Shown piece by piece: positions 40,618 to 49,888 of a stretch of 64,000 nucleotides of DNA. Origin of the DNA: Martensiomyces pterosporus (lineage: Eukaryota > Kickxellomycota > Kickxellomycetes > Kickxellales > Kickxellaceae). Under the pieces are notes generated by a model. The model did not search any database. It was not told the origin of the DNA and worked only from the letters and a program-made list of their open reading frames with translations. Where the stretch lies: contig MU603951.1 in the NCBI GenBank assembly GCA_025201845.1, forward strand, positions 79,235 through 143,234, read 5' to 3'. Each line of letters starts with the position of its first letter. Position 1 is the stretch's first letter. A program made the position numbers and the translations under genes.

Positions 40618-41493
40618 ATGAGCTACGGCCGACCGAACAACGACTATAACATCGTGGTAGATGTGGACGAGGATGAGCCAACGCTGGAGTTCCAGGATTT
40701 CGCCACTGCGCCCAACATGCAGCAGGGCCGCATGAACACGAGCGGCTCTGCTCCTCCATACCAGCCCCCTGCCAGCACGGGCGGCGGCGGCGAAGCCGAC
40801 ACGGGCAGCTATTCTGTCTGGCACGTGGAGTACTGGGCCCGGTACTTTAACGTGGACTCGAGGGACGTCGTGCAGCGTGTGTTCCTGGCGGTCGTGCCCA
40901 AGGACAGCTTCCTTGACGTGTACAATGCCAACCCCGATCTGTGGGGCACCTTTTGGATCCCCACGTCGGTGGTCTTTGCCATGTTTGTCACGGCCTCGTT
41001 GTCGCAGAGCATCGCAAAGATCCTTGCGGGTGGAAAGCGCGAGTACGACTTCACAATGCTGTCGTTTGCCACGTTCACTGTGTACTCGTATGTGCTCACC
41101 GTGGGCGCCTTTGTCTACCTCGCGACAAAGTACTTTGGCAGCCAGCCGGGCCTGATGGAGTGCCTCAGCGTGTACGGGTATGCCATGGCTGTGTGGATCC
41201 CGATCTCCATCCTATGCGTGCTGCCGCTCGACTGGTTTAGGTGGGCGGTGGTGGCGGTTGGCTTTGTGTCGTCGGGCTTCTTCATCATGCGCTCGGTCAA
41301 CCAGATCGTGGGCCGCTCTAACGGCAAGCTGCACAAGGCGATCATCCCGCTGCTTCTGGTCGCCCATGCCCTCCTCGTCATCGTGTTCAAGTTCAAGTTC
41401 TTCAGCTACACCGTTGCCAGTGTGTCGCCGACATCTCCGGGACAGCCGTCCACGCCGGCTGCTACTCCCACGCCCACTCCTACAAGCCACTAG
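40618..41493 (+). CDS. Yip1-domain Golgi membrane protein (YIPF1/YIPF2, yeast Yip5-like)
   Basis: A 291-residue protein. An acidic cytosolic N-terminus contains LEFQDFATAP near residues 22-31 and a Pro/Gly linker. SVWHVEYWARYFNVDSRDVV precedes five membrane helices (from about residue 115 to 260), as in Yip1-domain proteins. Family marks are DLWGTFWIPTSVVFAMFV, YGYAMAVWIPISILCVLP and the short loop SNGKLHKAIIPLLLVAHALL. The Thr/Pro tail is short. YIPF1/2 and Yip5 bind Rab/Ypt GTPases and work in ER-to-Golgi and Golgi transport. The start is supported by the conserved N-terminal motif. Confidence 0.88.
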   Translation: MSYGRPNNDYNIVVDVDEDEPTLEFQDFATAPNMQQGRMNTSGSAPPYQPPASTGGGGEADTGSYSVWHVEYWARYFNVDSRDVVQRVFLAVVPKDSFLDVYNANPDLWGTFWIPTSVVFAMFVTASLSQSIAKILAGGKREYDFTMLSFATFTVYSYVLTVGAFVYLATKYFGSQPGLMECLSVYGYAMAVWIPISILCVLPLDWFRWAVVAVGFVSSGFFIMRSVNQIVGRSNGKLHKAIIPLLLVAHALLVIVFKFKFFSYTVASVSPTSPGQPSTPAATPTPTPTSH

Positions 41494-41529
41494 AACCGCC
41501 CTTTCCTACCTCCTGTCACATACGTCAAA

Positions 41530-41585
41530 CTAGCAATAGCAGCAAGCTAGCAATAGCAGCAAGCTAGCAATAGCAGCAAACTAGC
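41530..41585. repeat. 17-bp tandem repeat in 3' flank of YIPF gene
   Basis: Three contiguous copies of CTAGCAATAGCAGCAAG (the last ends AAA), followed by a partial copy. Confidence 0.9.
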
Positions 41586-41746
41586 CAACAACAGCAGCGA
41601 TTACATCACCGCAATCGCCATCCACAATACACTTTGCACACATTTGGACCAGCACCGTGTGGAAAGGGCAGAAAGTTTTATTTCCCAGAACACTGTTTTG
41701 CAGAGCTGAAAACAAGTCCACGTTACGCTATGTGAAGATGGGTGGT

Positions 41747-42082
41747 TTACTTCTTGGCCTGGGCCTTGAGAACCTTCTTGACGATCTTCTGCTCCTCAAC
41801 AAGGAAGGCGCGGACAATGCGAGCACGAACGCAGGTGCTGCAGCGGGAGCCACCGTAGGCACGAGAGACAGACTTCTGGCTCTTGTTCAGGCGGGAGAAC
41901 TCGCGGGGGCGGAGGGCAGGAAGGCCGGGGAGGGCAAGGCCACAGTCGCCGCAGCGGGCGCCCTTGGCGGGCTTCTTGACGTGAAGAAGACGGAGGTTGC
42001 CGCCAGGGGTCTTGCTGATGCGGACCCTGTTGGAGCGGGTGTTGTACGAGAGACGACGCCTGTAGGTAACACGCTGGACCAT
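41747..42082 (-). CDS. RPL34: 60S ribosomal protein eL34
   Basis: A 111-residue cytosolic ribosomal protein, full length. [20 protein letters not shown], the two zinc-finger-like Cys pairs CGDC and [13 protein letters not shown] [18 protein letters not shown] and [18 protein letters not shown] are nearly invariant in eukaryotes. No intron lies in the coding region. Codon use is strongly biased, as expected for high expression. Reading further upstream gives non-conserved residues, so the Met at 42082 is chosen. Confidence 0.97.
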   Translation of the reverse strand: MVQRVTYRRRLSYNTRSNRVRISKTPGGNLRLLHVKKPAKGARCGDCGLALPGLPALRPREFSRLNKSQKSVSRAYGGSRCSTCVRARIVRAFLVEEQKIVKKVLKAQAKK

Positions 42083-43184
42083 TGTTGATATATTAACTGC
42101 TCTACAGTTGTTGGTTGCAGTGTTCCAGCACAGCACGCGTCCAGATTTCAGCGAGATGCATCAAATCCACGGCGGAAAGCGATCCAACGAAGCACATTGC
42201 GTTTCCCACCCATTCGACAAACGACGCAGTTCGCCCAGCCACCAGACGTAGCGTATTAAAAAAAAACGAGAATCACAGAGCCGACATAAATTCGTCCAAG
42301 GCCACCCGAGAGCACGCCAAAGATCCAGATTGCGCGTGTTCAGCCCAGCAAATACGCCGAATCAGCCGCGAGTGTTTCAGCGCACACAGAAAATGCCAGC
42401 CCGCGTAAAATCCCACGCCGCACAAACCAAACAATTCACGTTTCCGCCAAGCGCAACGGAAATTCCACAACACGCACATTGTGAATCCGCAAATTCGAGA
42501 TTCGCACACGGTTTTCAAACGACCCAGGAGCAAGCGCCGTAAACACCCAATGTCGCCACCGCAATCCAAGAGCATCCATCGCGGATCCACATACAAGGGA
42601 AGAGAGCATCATGAATAAACAAGGAAAATGTAAAGTCGCATCCATTAGCACTATGTCGCCCTCGATCCCGCTGTCTTCCAGAGTCGCATCCGCCGTTCGC
42701 AGGCTCCGCAATATCGCACTTACCAAACCAACTATGTGAGGGTACTTGGCGGAAAAAGATGGAATCAGGGTGTGTCTGCACTTGCCGCTGCTAAACACGC
42801 TCTCGCGGCGCTTGCAGCTCTCGTCGCTGGCGTGCCTTCAATGCGCAGCGGCAGCGGCAGCACCAGTGGGCAGCGAGCCTACTGCAGCCTGCATGCACAC
42901 ACGCCTTGAAATTCCTCAAAACCACCATAGCATCGAGCCGGCTCGCCGACGGCTCGATGCTGTGCTGCCTGACTCTATAGAGGCATGCATTCAAACAGCA
43001 TGCGGTTAGGGGTGTACGGCAACACTGGCAGTTTGAAGTGTATTGAGAGACATGTGGAGAAGAGGGGAGTGGAAGGCTAAGGCAGAGGGCAATGCGTGCA
43101 GTGACGCGGGGGAGAGAGCACGGTGCCGTATCAGACCGGTTCAGCCGTCCTTTTTCACTGCACGCAAAACGACATGTGTGCGGT
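42083..43184. other. 1.1-kb intergenic region upstream of eL34
   Basis: This holds the eL34 promoter and the 3' flank of uS4m. It contains an A-run near 42258 and a perfect 12-bp inverted repeat (42929-42961, listed separately). Short open frames look random. A non-coding RNA cannot be excluded, but I see no box C/D or tRNA pattern. Confidence 0.5.
42929..42961. repeat. Perfect 12-bp inverted repeat, hairpin-forming
   Basis: The arms AGCATCGAGCCG and CGGCTCGATGCT are exact reverse complements separated by nine bases. The left arm and loop also contain the 12-base palindrome CGAGCCGGCTCG (42933-42944). It lies about 230 bases past the uS4m stop. Confidence 0.85.
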
Positions 43185-43886
43185 TTACTTTCTGTTGCGC
43201 CCGCGGCGGAGATAGTACTCGAACGCCAGAGCATGGAACTCTGGCGGGTAAGGAGAGGGAACCTCGGTGGCGCTGGGCTTTGTTACAGGGTCACGGAGGA
43301 ACACCGTAGAGCACGTGTTGTAGTTAACCTCGAGGTACTCGGGAAGGAACATCCAGGGCTGCTGGTAGGGCTGTGGCACAAAATCAAGCTCCTTAGCACC
43401 CTCCGTGGTCTTCTTCAAGGTGACAACGGACTCAGGGTCAACCGAGACGACATCGCCATCCTTGACTGTGTGGCTAGGGAAGGGAAGCTTCTTGCCATTG
43501 ACCTTCACCTTGCCATGGATCACCATCTGACGGGCCATCCAAATAGACGAAGCAAAGTGGCTACGGAACACGATGAAGTCTAGCCGCCTCTCCATGCACG
43601 CGTACATCAGCGAGGCCGCGTTTGCGTGGCTGGACTTGTTGTTTACGTTGACGTTGAGCGTGGGCAATTGCGGGTTGAACATGCGGAGCCACTGCTTTTC
43701 GGTGATGTTGGCATCGTGGTAGCCTCGAGTGTCCCGCTTGGCCTTCCACATGTGCTGGAAAAGCGTCTTTTGCTTCATGTTGAACAGTCTGCTCTTGGAC
43801 GCCAGCTGGTACAGGTTGCGTGGATTCCACGACAGCGAGATTAGCTGCTTGGACAGCTTGAGTTTCTCTCCCGATTTGCGAGGCAT
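43185..43886 (-). CDS. NAM9: Mitochondrial small-subunit ribosomal protein uS4m (Nam9)
   Basis: A 233-residue protein. MPRKSGEKLKLSKQLISLSW opens the protein, with LYQLASKSRLFNMKQKTLF (the Nam9-type N-terminus). The S4 RNA-binding domain is at about residues 93-150 (ERRLDFIVFRSHFASSIWMA, QMVIHGKVKVNGKKL). The C-terminal extension ends in PEFHALAFEYYLRRGRNRK, with PWMFLPEYLEVNY before it, typical of the mitochondrial form. It binds 15S rRNA early in small-subunit assembly. No separate presequence is obvious. The Met at 43886 is chosen because it matches the family; the longer upstream reading is a low-complexity TGCG repeat region. Confidence 0.93.
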   Translation of the reverse strand: MPRKSGEKLKLSKQLISLSWNPRNLYQLASKSRLFNMKQKTLFQHMWKAKRDTRGYHDANITEKQWLRMFNPQLPTLNVNVNNKSSHANAASLMYACMERRLDFIVFRSHFASSIWMARQMVIHGKVKVNGKKLPFPSHTVKDGDVVSVDPESVVTLKKTTEGAKELDFVPQPYQQPWMFLPEYLEVNYNTCSTVFLRDPVTKPSATEVPSPYPPEFHALAFEYYLRRGRNRK

Positions 43887-44319
43887 TTCTCCCTGTTGTT
43901 TGCGTGCGCGCGTGCGTGCGTGCGTGGGCTTTGATATAAAAGAGCAGGCGTCGCAAATGCGTGTGGAAGCAAACAAAGGAGAGAAAACCCAGCCGACAAG
44001 CGTGAATTGCGGTTTGCGCTTGAGAAAAATTGTGTGCTTTCGATCTTGGTTGCTTTATCGGGAGCGGGCTCAGCGATATTGCCCAAAGCCAAATCTGCGC
44101 ATTTCCCTGATCCACAGATCCAGGGCTTGGGAGATCAGGCCGCGCTGGCCAGCCTCTGCAGCAGCCCTCAGGTGCTGCCGTCACTACAGCTCAAGAACGA
44201 GGCAGCCAAAAACAGGGCTGCCCGGGTAGCCAATGCCTCTTCCCTCTTTTGCTGTGCTGGCAACTCCTCGAACCTCCCACAGCCTGCCTCTTTTGCATTT
44301 GTTTTCTCCAAAACGCAAT
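43887..44319. promoter_or_regulatory. Divergent promoter region, uS4m / zuotin
   Basis: 433 bases between two divergent translation-related genes. A TGCG-type microsatellite (43901-43926) sits just upstream of the uS4m start. Confidence 0.6.
43901..43926. repeat. TGCG microsatellite in uS4m leader
   Basis: About six TGCG or CGCG units. Confidence 0.85.
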
Positions 44320-46266
44320 ATGACAATTACACTACCTCGAGCACCCTCATCCTTCGGCTCAAGCGGCAGCAACATCGCCATTCATGCGCCTATAAGTGAG
44401 CCTGGGGCTGCTCATATACAGGCGGTGGGCACGCGCTATGCCTCCTATCTACGGCGCAGGCAGAACAACAGCACCGAGGCCGAGGACTACGAGCAGCACA
44501 TATTGCCCCAGGAGCTGGAAAGGGCAAAGCTTGCTGAGAGCAGTGGGGATAGCGACACGCTGGTCCTTGACAAGGTTGAGCCAGAGCTCATGTACCTCGA
44601 TCCCTCGCGATGGAAGGAGCAGGACCACTACCTCATTCTTGGTCTGTCTTCTCTGCGCTACATGGCCACACCGGCTCAAATCAAAAAGGCGTACCAGCTG
44701 CGAGCGCTGGAGTTCCACCCGGACAAACGAGCAGCGCTGAAAGATTCGCACGACGACACCTTTTTCAAGTGCGTGCAGCGTGCGCACGAGGTTCTCAGCG
44801 ACCCCACCAGGCGCAGACAGTTTGACTCGGTTGACCCGGCAATCCCCGACGATATCCCCAAGCCCCGGTTGGAGGGCAGCCAGGACTTTTTCGAGGTTTA
44901 CGGGCCTGTCTTTGAGCGCGAGGCAAGGTTCTCCAGGCGGCAGCCAGTGCCGAAGCTAGGCAGCATGGATGCACTGCGTGAAGAGACAGAGGCATTCTAC
45001 CGTTTTTGGACTGCATTTGACTCATGGAGGTCGTACGAGTATCTGGACAAGGAAAAGGAGCAGACGGAGAACCGCGAAGAGAAGAGGTGGCAGGATAAAA
45101 AGAACAAGGCTGAGCGCACACGGCTCAAGAAAGAGGACACAAAGCGAGTTGGAGCACTGGTGTCCCAGGCAATGGCGCTCGATCCGCGCATCGAGATGTA
45201 CAAGGAGCAGGAGCGTCTAGAAAAGGAGAGGAAGCGGGCTGCAAAGGAGGCGGCAGCAAGGGAAGCAGAGCTGGAGCGCCAGCTGGCTGACGAGCAAAGA
45301 AGGCAAGAGGAAGCGCTGCAGGCTGAGGAAGAGAGGAAGCAGGCAGCTGAAGAGAAGCGCCGTCGCGACCTGAAGAAGAAAGAGATGCGGGCTGGAAAAA
45401 AGGCTGTGCGCGAGCTTGTCATGGAGAAGAATTACATGCTCGACAGCAGCCAGGCTTCAGCGATGGCCAGCGCTGCTCGATCGTCTGAAGTCGATGTGCT
45501 TTTGGACAACCTGTCGCAGAATGGTCTCTCTGAGCTTCGGCAGGCACTAGTGAGCAGCGGCAGCGACCAGCCCAAGCTCCTTGCCGCCGTAACGGACGCG
45601 ATTGTTGGGGTCATCGAAAAGAGCCCAGCGGTTGCTATATGCTTCACTTCATTTGTGCGTGGCAGCGAGGTTGCTGAAAGAGCGAAGAAAGAGCGCCAGC
45701 AACAGGCTGCCACTCAGCCGTCAGCAAAGCAGCGCGAATGGACAGCTGAGGAGCTCGAGCTACTTATTAAGGCGGCAAACAAGTTCCCTGGTGGCACTCT
45801 GAATCGCTGGGAAACAATCAGCAAGTGGCTGTCGCAGCACGGCGGATTTGCGCGGCGTAGCGGCGACGAGCTCTTGCAAAAGACGCATGAGCTGCGCAAG
45901 GGGAGCAAGTCGAGAGGCGGCTCGCTGGTCAAGGGGCTGCAGAACAAGAAGATGAACAATGATGACCGGAACCTTGCAAACGAGGCATCCGTTCGCTACG
46001 ACGGCCCGGCGGTCAACCAGGCTCCTGCAAGGGAAGAGCCTAAAAGGGACGCCAAGCCTGAGCGGCCATGGTCGCCTGAAGAACAGTCTCAGCTGGAGCG
46101 CGCTCTGCAAGCGTATCCGCCGTCGTATAAGGGCGCCGATCGCTGGGACAAGATTGCTGATGCTGTGGTTGGCCGTGCGAAAAAGGAGTGCAAGCAGCGC
46201 GTCAAATTCTTGGCTGAACAAGTACGCATGAAAAAGGCTGCTGCGGCTGCTAATCCTAACCCGTAG
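44320..46266 (+). CDS. ZUO1: Zuotin, ribosome-associated J-protein with C-terminal SANT domains (DNAJC2 type)
   Basis: A 648-residue protein from the Met at 44320 (MTITLPRAPSSF, the conserved start). The J-domain (about residues 100-170) has KKAYQLRALEFHPDKR with an intact HPD. The UBD/zuotin homology region follows (GPVFEREARFS, FWTAFDSWRSYEYLD), then a long charged coiled coil (about 250-370) that contacts the ribosome. Two SANT/Myb-like domains close the protein: WTAEELELLIKAANKFPGGT (about 473) and WSPEEQSQLERALQAYPP (about 582). Zuotin with Ssz1 forms the ribosome-associated complex, which stimulates Hsp70 Ssb on nascent chains. Budding-yeast Zuo1 lacks SANT domains, while animal DNAJC2 has them, so this protein has the fuller, presumably ancestral form. 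Confidence 0.95.
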   Translation: MTITLPRAPSSFGSSGSNIAIHAPISEPGAAHIQAVGTRYASYLRRRQNNSTEAEDYEQHILPQELERAKLAESSGDSDTLVLDKVEPELMYLDPSRWKEQDHYLILGLSSLRYMATPAQIKKAYQLRALEFHPDKRAALKDSHDDTFFKCVQRAHEVLSDPTRRRQFDSVDPAIPDDIPKPRLEGSQDFFEVYGPVFEREARFSRRQPVPKLGSMDALREETEAFYRFWTAFDSWRSYEYLDKEKEQTENREEKRWQDKKNKAERTRLKKEDTKRVGALVSQAMALDPRIEMYKEQERLEKERKRAAKEAAAREAELERQLADEQRRQEEALQAEEERKQAAEEKRRRDLKKKEMRAGKKAVRELVMEKNYMLDSSQASAMASAARSSEVDVLLDNLSQNGLSELRQALVSSGSDQPKLLAAVTDAIVGVIEKSPAVAICFTSFVRGSEVAERAKKERQQQAATQPSAKQREWTAEELELLIKAANKFPGGTLNRWETISKWLSQHGGFARRSGDELLQKTHELRKGSKSRGGSLVKGLQNKKMNNDDRNLANEASVRYDGPAVNQAPAREEPKRDAKPERPWSPEEQSQLERALQAYPPSYKGADRWDKIADAVVGRAKKECKQRVKFLAEQVRMKKAAAAANPNP

Positions 46267-46742
46267 CTTTCCCTATCGATTTACTCCTGCATTCGCTGGC
46301 CGCGCTATATCTCAAGTGGCCACGCTTCCAAACACCATTCCGGAAAATAGCCACTTTCTATTGAGAATTGCTGCTACCAAGACTTTTCCTGGCTGCTACT
46401 CCCTGGATACCCCTTGCTCCTCCGGTGCCGACAAACCCTGGGAGCTGCTGCTACCTAGCCCATTCCTGGAATAGTGGAGGAAATCAGCAAGAAATCAGAT
46501 TGGCAAGCCTGCAGATTGTGCCAAGATGTGCCTTGGCGCCTAGATCAAGAATTACTGAAAAGCTCCGGTCAGCTGCTGTTTACATCTTTGCTTTCCCGAG
46601 TATTTTGTGCCACATATAAAAGACGGAGCATGCGCACGTAATCATGTAAGCACCACATCCAATCCCTTCTGCCTATCCCCCTCCACACTAGTTCCCACGC
46701 ATACACATAGCTATCTGCTGGCTTTCAGCCCTCGTCCCAAGC
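46267..46742. other. Intergenic region between zuotin and PH-like gene
   Basis: 476 bases of 3' flank and promoter. I see no gene or repeat. Confidence 0.55.
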
Positions 46743-47240
46743 ATGTTCAAAAAGTCCCATGTCGAGTACTCGGTCACAAACTGCAACCCAAAGCTGTTCG
46801 ATGACAAGGTCCCAAAGCACAGTGCGGTCGTTGGCCGCGTCTATGACGACAAGTACATGCGCATATCCGACGAGTGCTTGGAGATAAAGCGCTACCACAT
46901 CTTCCCGTACCACAAGAGCCGCAAGATAGACTGGAAGGATGTTGAGTGGGTCCGCACAGCCCGAGAGCATGGCGTTAGGCGGACAGATGTTGAGGACTGG
47001 GGCCATGCGTTGACTGCTAAAATCGTTTGGAACGACAAGTGGCGGACCTCTGTGGGCTCCAAAAAGACCATTTTGAAGCCAGTGTCGAAAAATGAAATTC
47101 TGGACACAAACATCATCGTGTCTGTCAAGGGTTCCCGGTACAAGTGCGGCATATACACCCCAGACCCCTCCGTTGTGATCCCCATGATCCAGTTCTACAC
47201 AAGAAAACACATGTACAATCACTACCATGAAGCGCCGTAG
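46743..47240 (+). CDS. Hypothetical protein with a possible PH-like fold
   Basis: A 165-residue soluble protein, no signal peptide and no membrane helix. The pattern CLEIKRYHIFPYHKSRKIDW (a strand, then Phe-Pro, then basic residues) and IIVSVKGSRYKCGIYTPDPS near the end resembles bacterial-type PH domains (DUF304-like), which form a small beta sandwich with a C-terminal helix. The fold is my inference. The composition is natural and codons fit the neighbours, so I treat it as a real gene. I do not know a named family for it. Confidence 0.7.
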   Translation: MFKKSHVEYSVTNCNPKLFDDKVPKHSAVVGRVYDDKYMRISDECLEIKRYHIFPYHKSRKIDWKDVEWVRTAREHGVRRTDVEDWGHALTAKIVWNDKWRTSVGSKKTILKPVSKNEILDTNIIVSVKGSRYKCGIYTPDPSVVIPMIQFYTRKHMYNHYHEAP

Positions 47241-47518
47241 GCAGCAGCTATTGCTGTCTCTCGCCTTCTTACATTTTTGCTTCCCTGCCTTCTTGCTTAC
47301 ACCATTAATACCTAATATAATAGACATGTGCCACGTGACACAACCCAATGCTACCGAGTGGCCCCCAGTCCTCTATAGGCTAGGTGTTGGATTTTTGCCT
47401 TTTTTGCCTTGTGGTTCTAGCCCTGCTGATCAGCCCGAGTTTTGCCTATCGATAAAATCTACAACCACCACCTCCCCTTTTCCATCTCCTGCCAGCAAAA
47501 ACCCAGCAGCACATAGCC

Positions 47519-48730
47519 ATGGTCATTAAACTGGAGGGGCCTGCCGTGTGCAGGGCAGGCGACTTTGTTTTGATCCGCATGCCTAGCGGCAACACCAAGG
47601 TCGTATGTCTCAAACCAGACACGACCATCAGCATTGGCAAGTTTGGCAGCTTTAAGGCGAACGGACTCATCGGCGCAACGTTCGGACACACGTACGAAAT
47701 CGAGAAGGACGGTGTAATCAAGCCACAAAAAATGGCGGCCTTTGACGATGCTGACGACACCGAGGCAAACAACAAGGAGATCATCGACAACCCCAACTCC
47801 CAGAAGCTCACATATGAGGAGATTGAGCAGCTCAAGCTCAAGGGTTTGGCCGGCGACGTGTCTGCACAGGAGATCATCGCTTCACTGACCGAAAACAACG
47901 CGTCTTTTGAGAAGAAGACAGAGTACTCAAAGTCAAAGTACATTCGGCGCAAGCAAAAAAAGTTCATGAAGAGCTTCATCCCACTCGAAACCAGCGTGTA
48001 TAATCTGTGCAACTACTTCTGCGAAGTCAACCCAGGCAAGATCCGCGGCATCCGTTCAGACACTCTGTCGCAGGTCCTGAGTTTGGCCAACGTGTACAGC
48101 GGCGCTCGGGTGATGGTCGTTGATGATGGCCAGGGGTTGATCGCCAGCGCTCTGCTTTCGCGCACTTCGGAGGGCGGCCAGGTGTTCGGCGTTCACGACG
48201 GCGATGTGAGCAACTACGACATCCTGAGGTACATGAACTTTTCGCCAGAGACCAAGGAGAGGCTGCGCACGCTGCCCTGGCAAAAGCTCAACACGGTCAT
48301 GGCGCCATTCACTGAGGAGCTGCCTGAAAACGCGACGGAGAAGGACATTAGCGGGCGTGAGCGGCGCCTTCGCGGTCATACGAGGCTCTCGGAGAACCTG
48401 GATAACCTGCGCAAGGGCGAGTTTGATGTCCTTGTCATCTCGACAAACTACAGCGCAATGTCCGTCATCAAGAAGCTCATCCCCTACTTGGGTGGATCGC
48501 GGATGCTGGTCGTTTATGATCAGAGCAAAGAGGCGCTGGTCGAGGCATTTGCCTGGCTGCGCGAGTCTCGCGAGTTTCTCAATGTCCAGCTCACCGAGAG
48601 CTGGCTCCGTGAGTACCAGGTGCTCCCTAACCGCACCCACCCTCTGATGAGCATGTCTGGAGGCGGCGGTTTTATCCTGAGTGCTATCCACCTCGCCTCC
48701 AGCGGAGAGGAGCAGCGCGAGAAGGCGTGA
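47519..48730 (+). CDS. TRM6: tRNA m1A58 methyltransferase non-catalytic subunit Trm6 (Gcd10)
   Basis: A 403-residue nuclear protein. The N-terminal barrel contains GDFVLIRMPSGNTKVVCLKP and GKFGSFKANGLIGATFGHTY. The linker LTYEEIEQLKLKGLAGDVSA and KTEYSKSKYIRRKQKKF are typical of Trm6. A Rossmann-like methyltransferase fold follows (ARVMVVDDGQGLIASALLSR; FDVLVISTNYSAM) without the AdoMet-binding residues of Trm61. Trm6 pairs with Trm61 to methylate adenosine 58, essential for stability of initiator tRNA-Met. The length is a little shorter than yeast (478). The 3' end converges on COQ11. Confidence 0.93.
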   Translation: MVIKLEGPAVCRAGDFVLIRMPSGNTKVVCLKPDTTISIGKFGSFKANGLIGATFGHTYEIEKDGVIKPQKMAAFDDADDTEANNKEIIDNPNSQKLTYEEIEQLKLKGLAGDVSAQEIIASLTENNASFEKKTEYSKSKYIRRKQKKFMKSFIPLETSVYNLCNYFCEVNPGKIRGIRSDTLSQVLSLANVYSGARVMVVDDGQGLIASALLSRTSEGGQVFGVHDGDVSNYDILRYMNFSPETKERLRTLPWQKLNTVMAPFTEELPENATEKDISGRERRLRGHTRLSENLDNLRKGEFDVLVISTNYSAMSVIKKLIPYLGGSRMLVVYDQSKEALVEAFAWLRESREFLNVQLTESWLREYQVLPNRTHPLMSMSGGGGFILSAIHLASSGEEQREKA

Positions 48731-48853
48731 ACGAAATAGAGCGTCTACTTTCTACATTTACACAGCCTAGAGGAGAAAACAAAAAGCCTCTCTAAGAGGC
48801 GCAGCAATAAAACAAAAAGCCCGCCTATTCGCGCTGGCTTTGCATCTTTGTCT

Positions 48854-49633
48854 TCAGGCCCTGGAGGAGGAGCCGATACGCACAATATCGCCGATTTCCA
48901 GGACTCCCGAAATACGAGGATTCTCGATCGAGTTCATCACTGCATCTGCCACCGTCTGACGGCGTATCGCTGGATTAGCAGCCTTCGCAAGCGGCGTGTT
49001 CTTCAAGGCGCAGCCCACCGGCGTATTGTTAAACAGGGCCCGGAACACCTCGACGCCAGCGGCAACTGGAAGTGTCACTGGCCGTGAGGACGAAAACATG
49101 AACCCAGGGCGCAAAATGATTGAGCGCAGCTGATCTCTGTGCTCGAGCAGTGCGGCCTCAGCCTCGCGCTTGGTCGAGATGTACCTCGGGTCCAAAAACG
49201 GGACCACGTCGCTCGCAGAGATGTACGCAAACGCATCCAGCCCATCAGTCAATCTGGCAACACGAGCAACCGAGAGCGCGGTGTCTCTGTTGGCCCTCTC
49301 GTATGTCGTGCTCTCTGTAGATGCATTTGAGCTGTACCCGACGTTGATTAGCTTCTTGTAGTCGTTCTCCATCAGCGTGCCCACAGAGTGAACCACTGCC
49401 GCGCACCCTTCCATGTGCTCGCGAAAGGTCTCTGGTTTGAGCGCATCGCCCTTGATCCACTGGACTCTCTGCATAAAGCGACTGCCAATCGAACCCTGCG
49501 CTGTGCTGCCTGTTGGCGCACCGTGGCGACTGAGACTGAGGACCTCCCAGCCTCGCGAAATGGCACTGCGGCAGATGGCCTGGCCCAAGAACCCAGATCC
49601 GCCAACTACAAAAAGCTTGCGCGGAGGACTCAT
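48854..49633 (-). CDS. COQ11: NAD(P)-binding protein of the Coq11 / atypical SDR family
   Basis: A 259-residue Rossmann-fold protein. The glycine motif VVGGSGFLGQAICRSAISRG opens the protein. AVVHSVGTLMEND, a YISASDV-type strand near residue 148, YISTKREAEAALL (the atypical Tyr/Lys region) and IILRPGFMF mark the family that includes yeast Coq11 (YLR290C) and NDUFA9-like proteins. Coq11 binds the CoQ synthome at the inner mitochondrial membrane and modulates ubiquinone synthesis. The start MSPPRKLF at 49633 is like the yeast start. The frame is open further upstream to an ATG-like position at 49804 and includes FATRSLYTSINRI, which could be a mitochondrial signal, so the start is not certain. 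Confidence 0.82.
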   Translation of the reverse strand: MSPPRKLFVVGGSGFLGQAICRSAISRGWEVLSLSRHGAPTGSTAQGSIGSRFMQRVQWIKGDALKPETFREHMEGCAAVVHSVGTLMENDYKKLINVGYSSNASTESTTYERANRDTALSVARVARLTDGLDAFAYISASDVVPFLDPRYISTKREAEAALLEHRDQLRSIILRPGFMFSSSRPVTLPVAAGVEVFRALFNNTPVGCALKNTPLAKAANPAIRRQTVADAVMNSIENPRISGVLEIGDIVRIGSSSRA

Positions 49634-49888
49634 TATCCTGTTTATGGATGTGTAGAGGCTGCGAGTAGCGAAGATTAAGAAGCGGCAAGGGGGGCAGCGC
49701 TGAGCACAAGGCAAGAGGAGAGTAAAGGAGAAATGCAGAGGAGCTAGAAAACAGAAAGAGCGGCAAGAGCGTAGGGAAACATCCCCGCACCCACACCGCA
49801 CCACGCTCCTGCGTTGTTTTGCTTTCTCTCGCCAACGCCTCCACCCGCTTTTTCTGCTCTGTAATTATTGTTTTAATCTGCCTTGAGA
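49634..49888. promoter_or_regulatory. Bidirectional promoter region shared by COQ11 and ERG8
   Basis: Only 255 bases separate the two divergent starts, so both genes must share promoter sequence, unless the longer COQ11 start is used, in which case 84 bases remain. The region is purine-rich on the COQ11 side (about 49690-49770). Confidence 0.65.

Noticed and set aside
42083..43184. tRNA or snoRNA gene in the long spacer
   Set aside because: I found no A/B box pair, no C/D boxes and no cloverleaf by eye.
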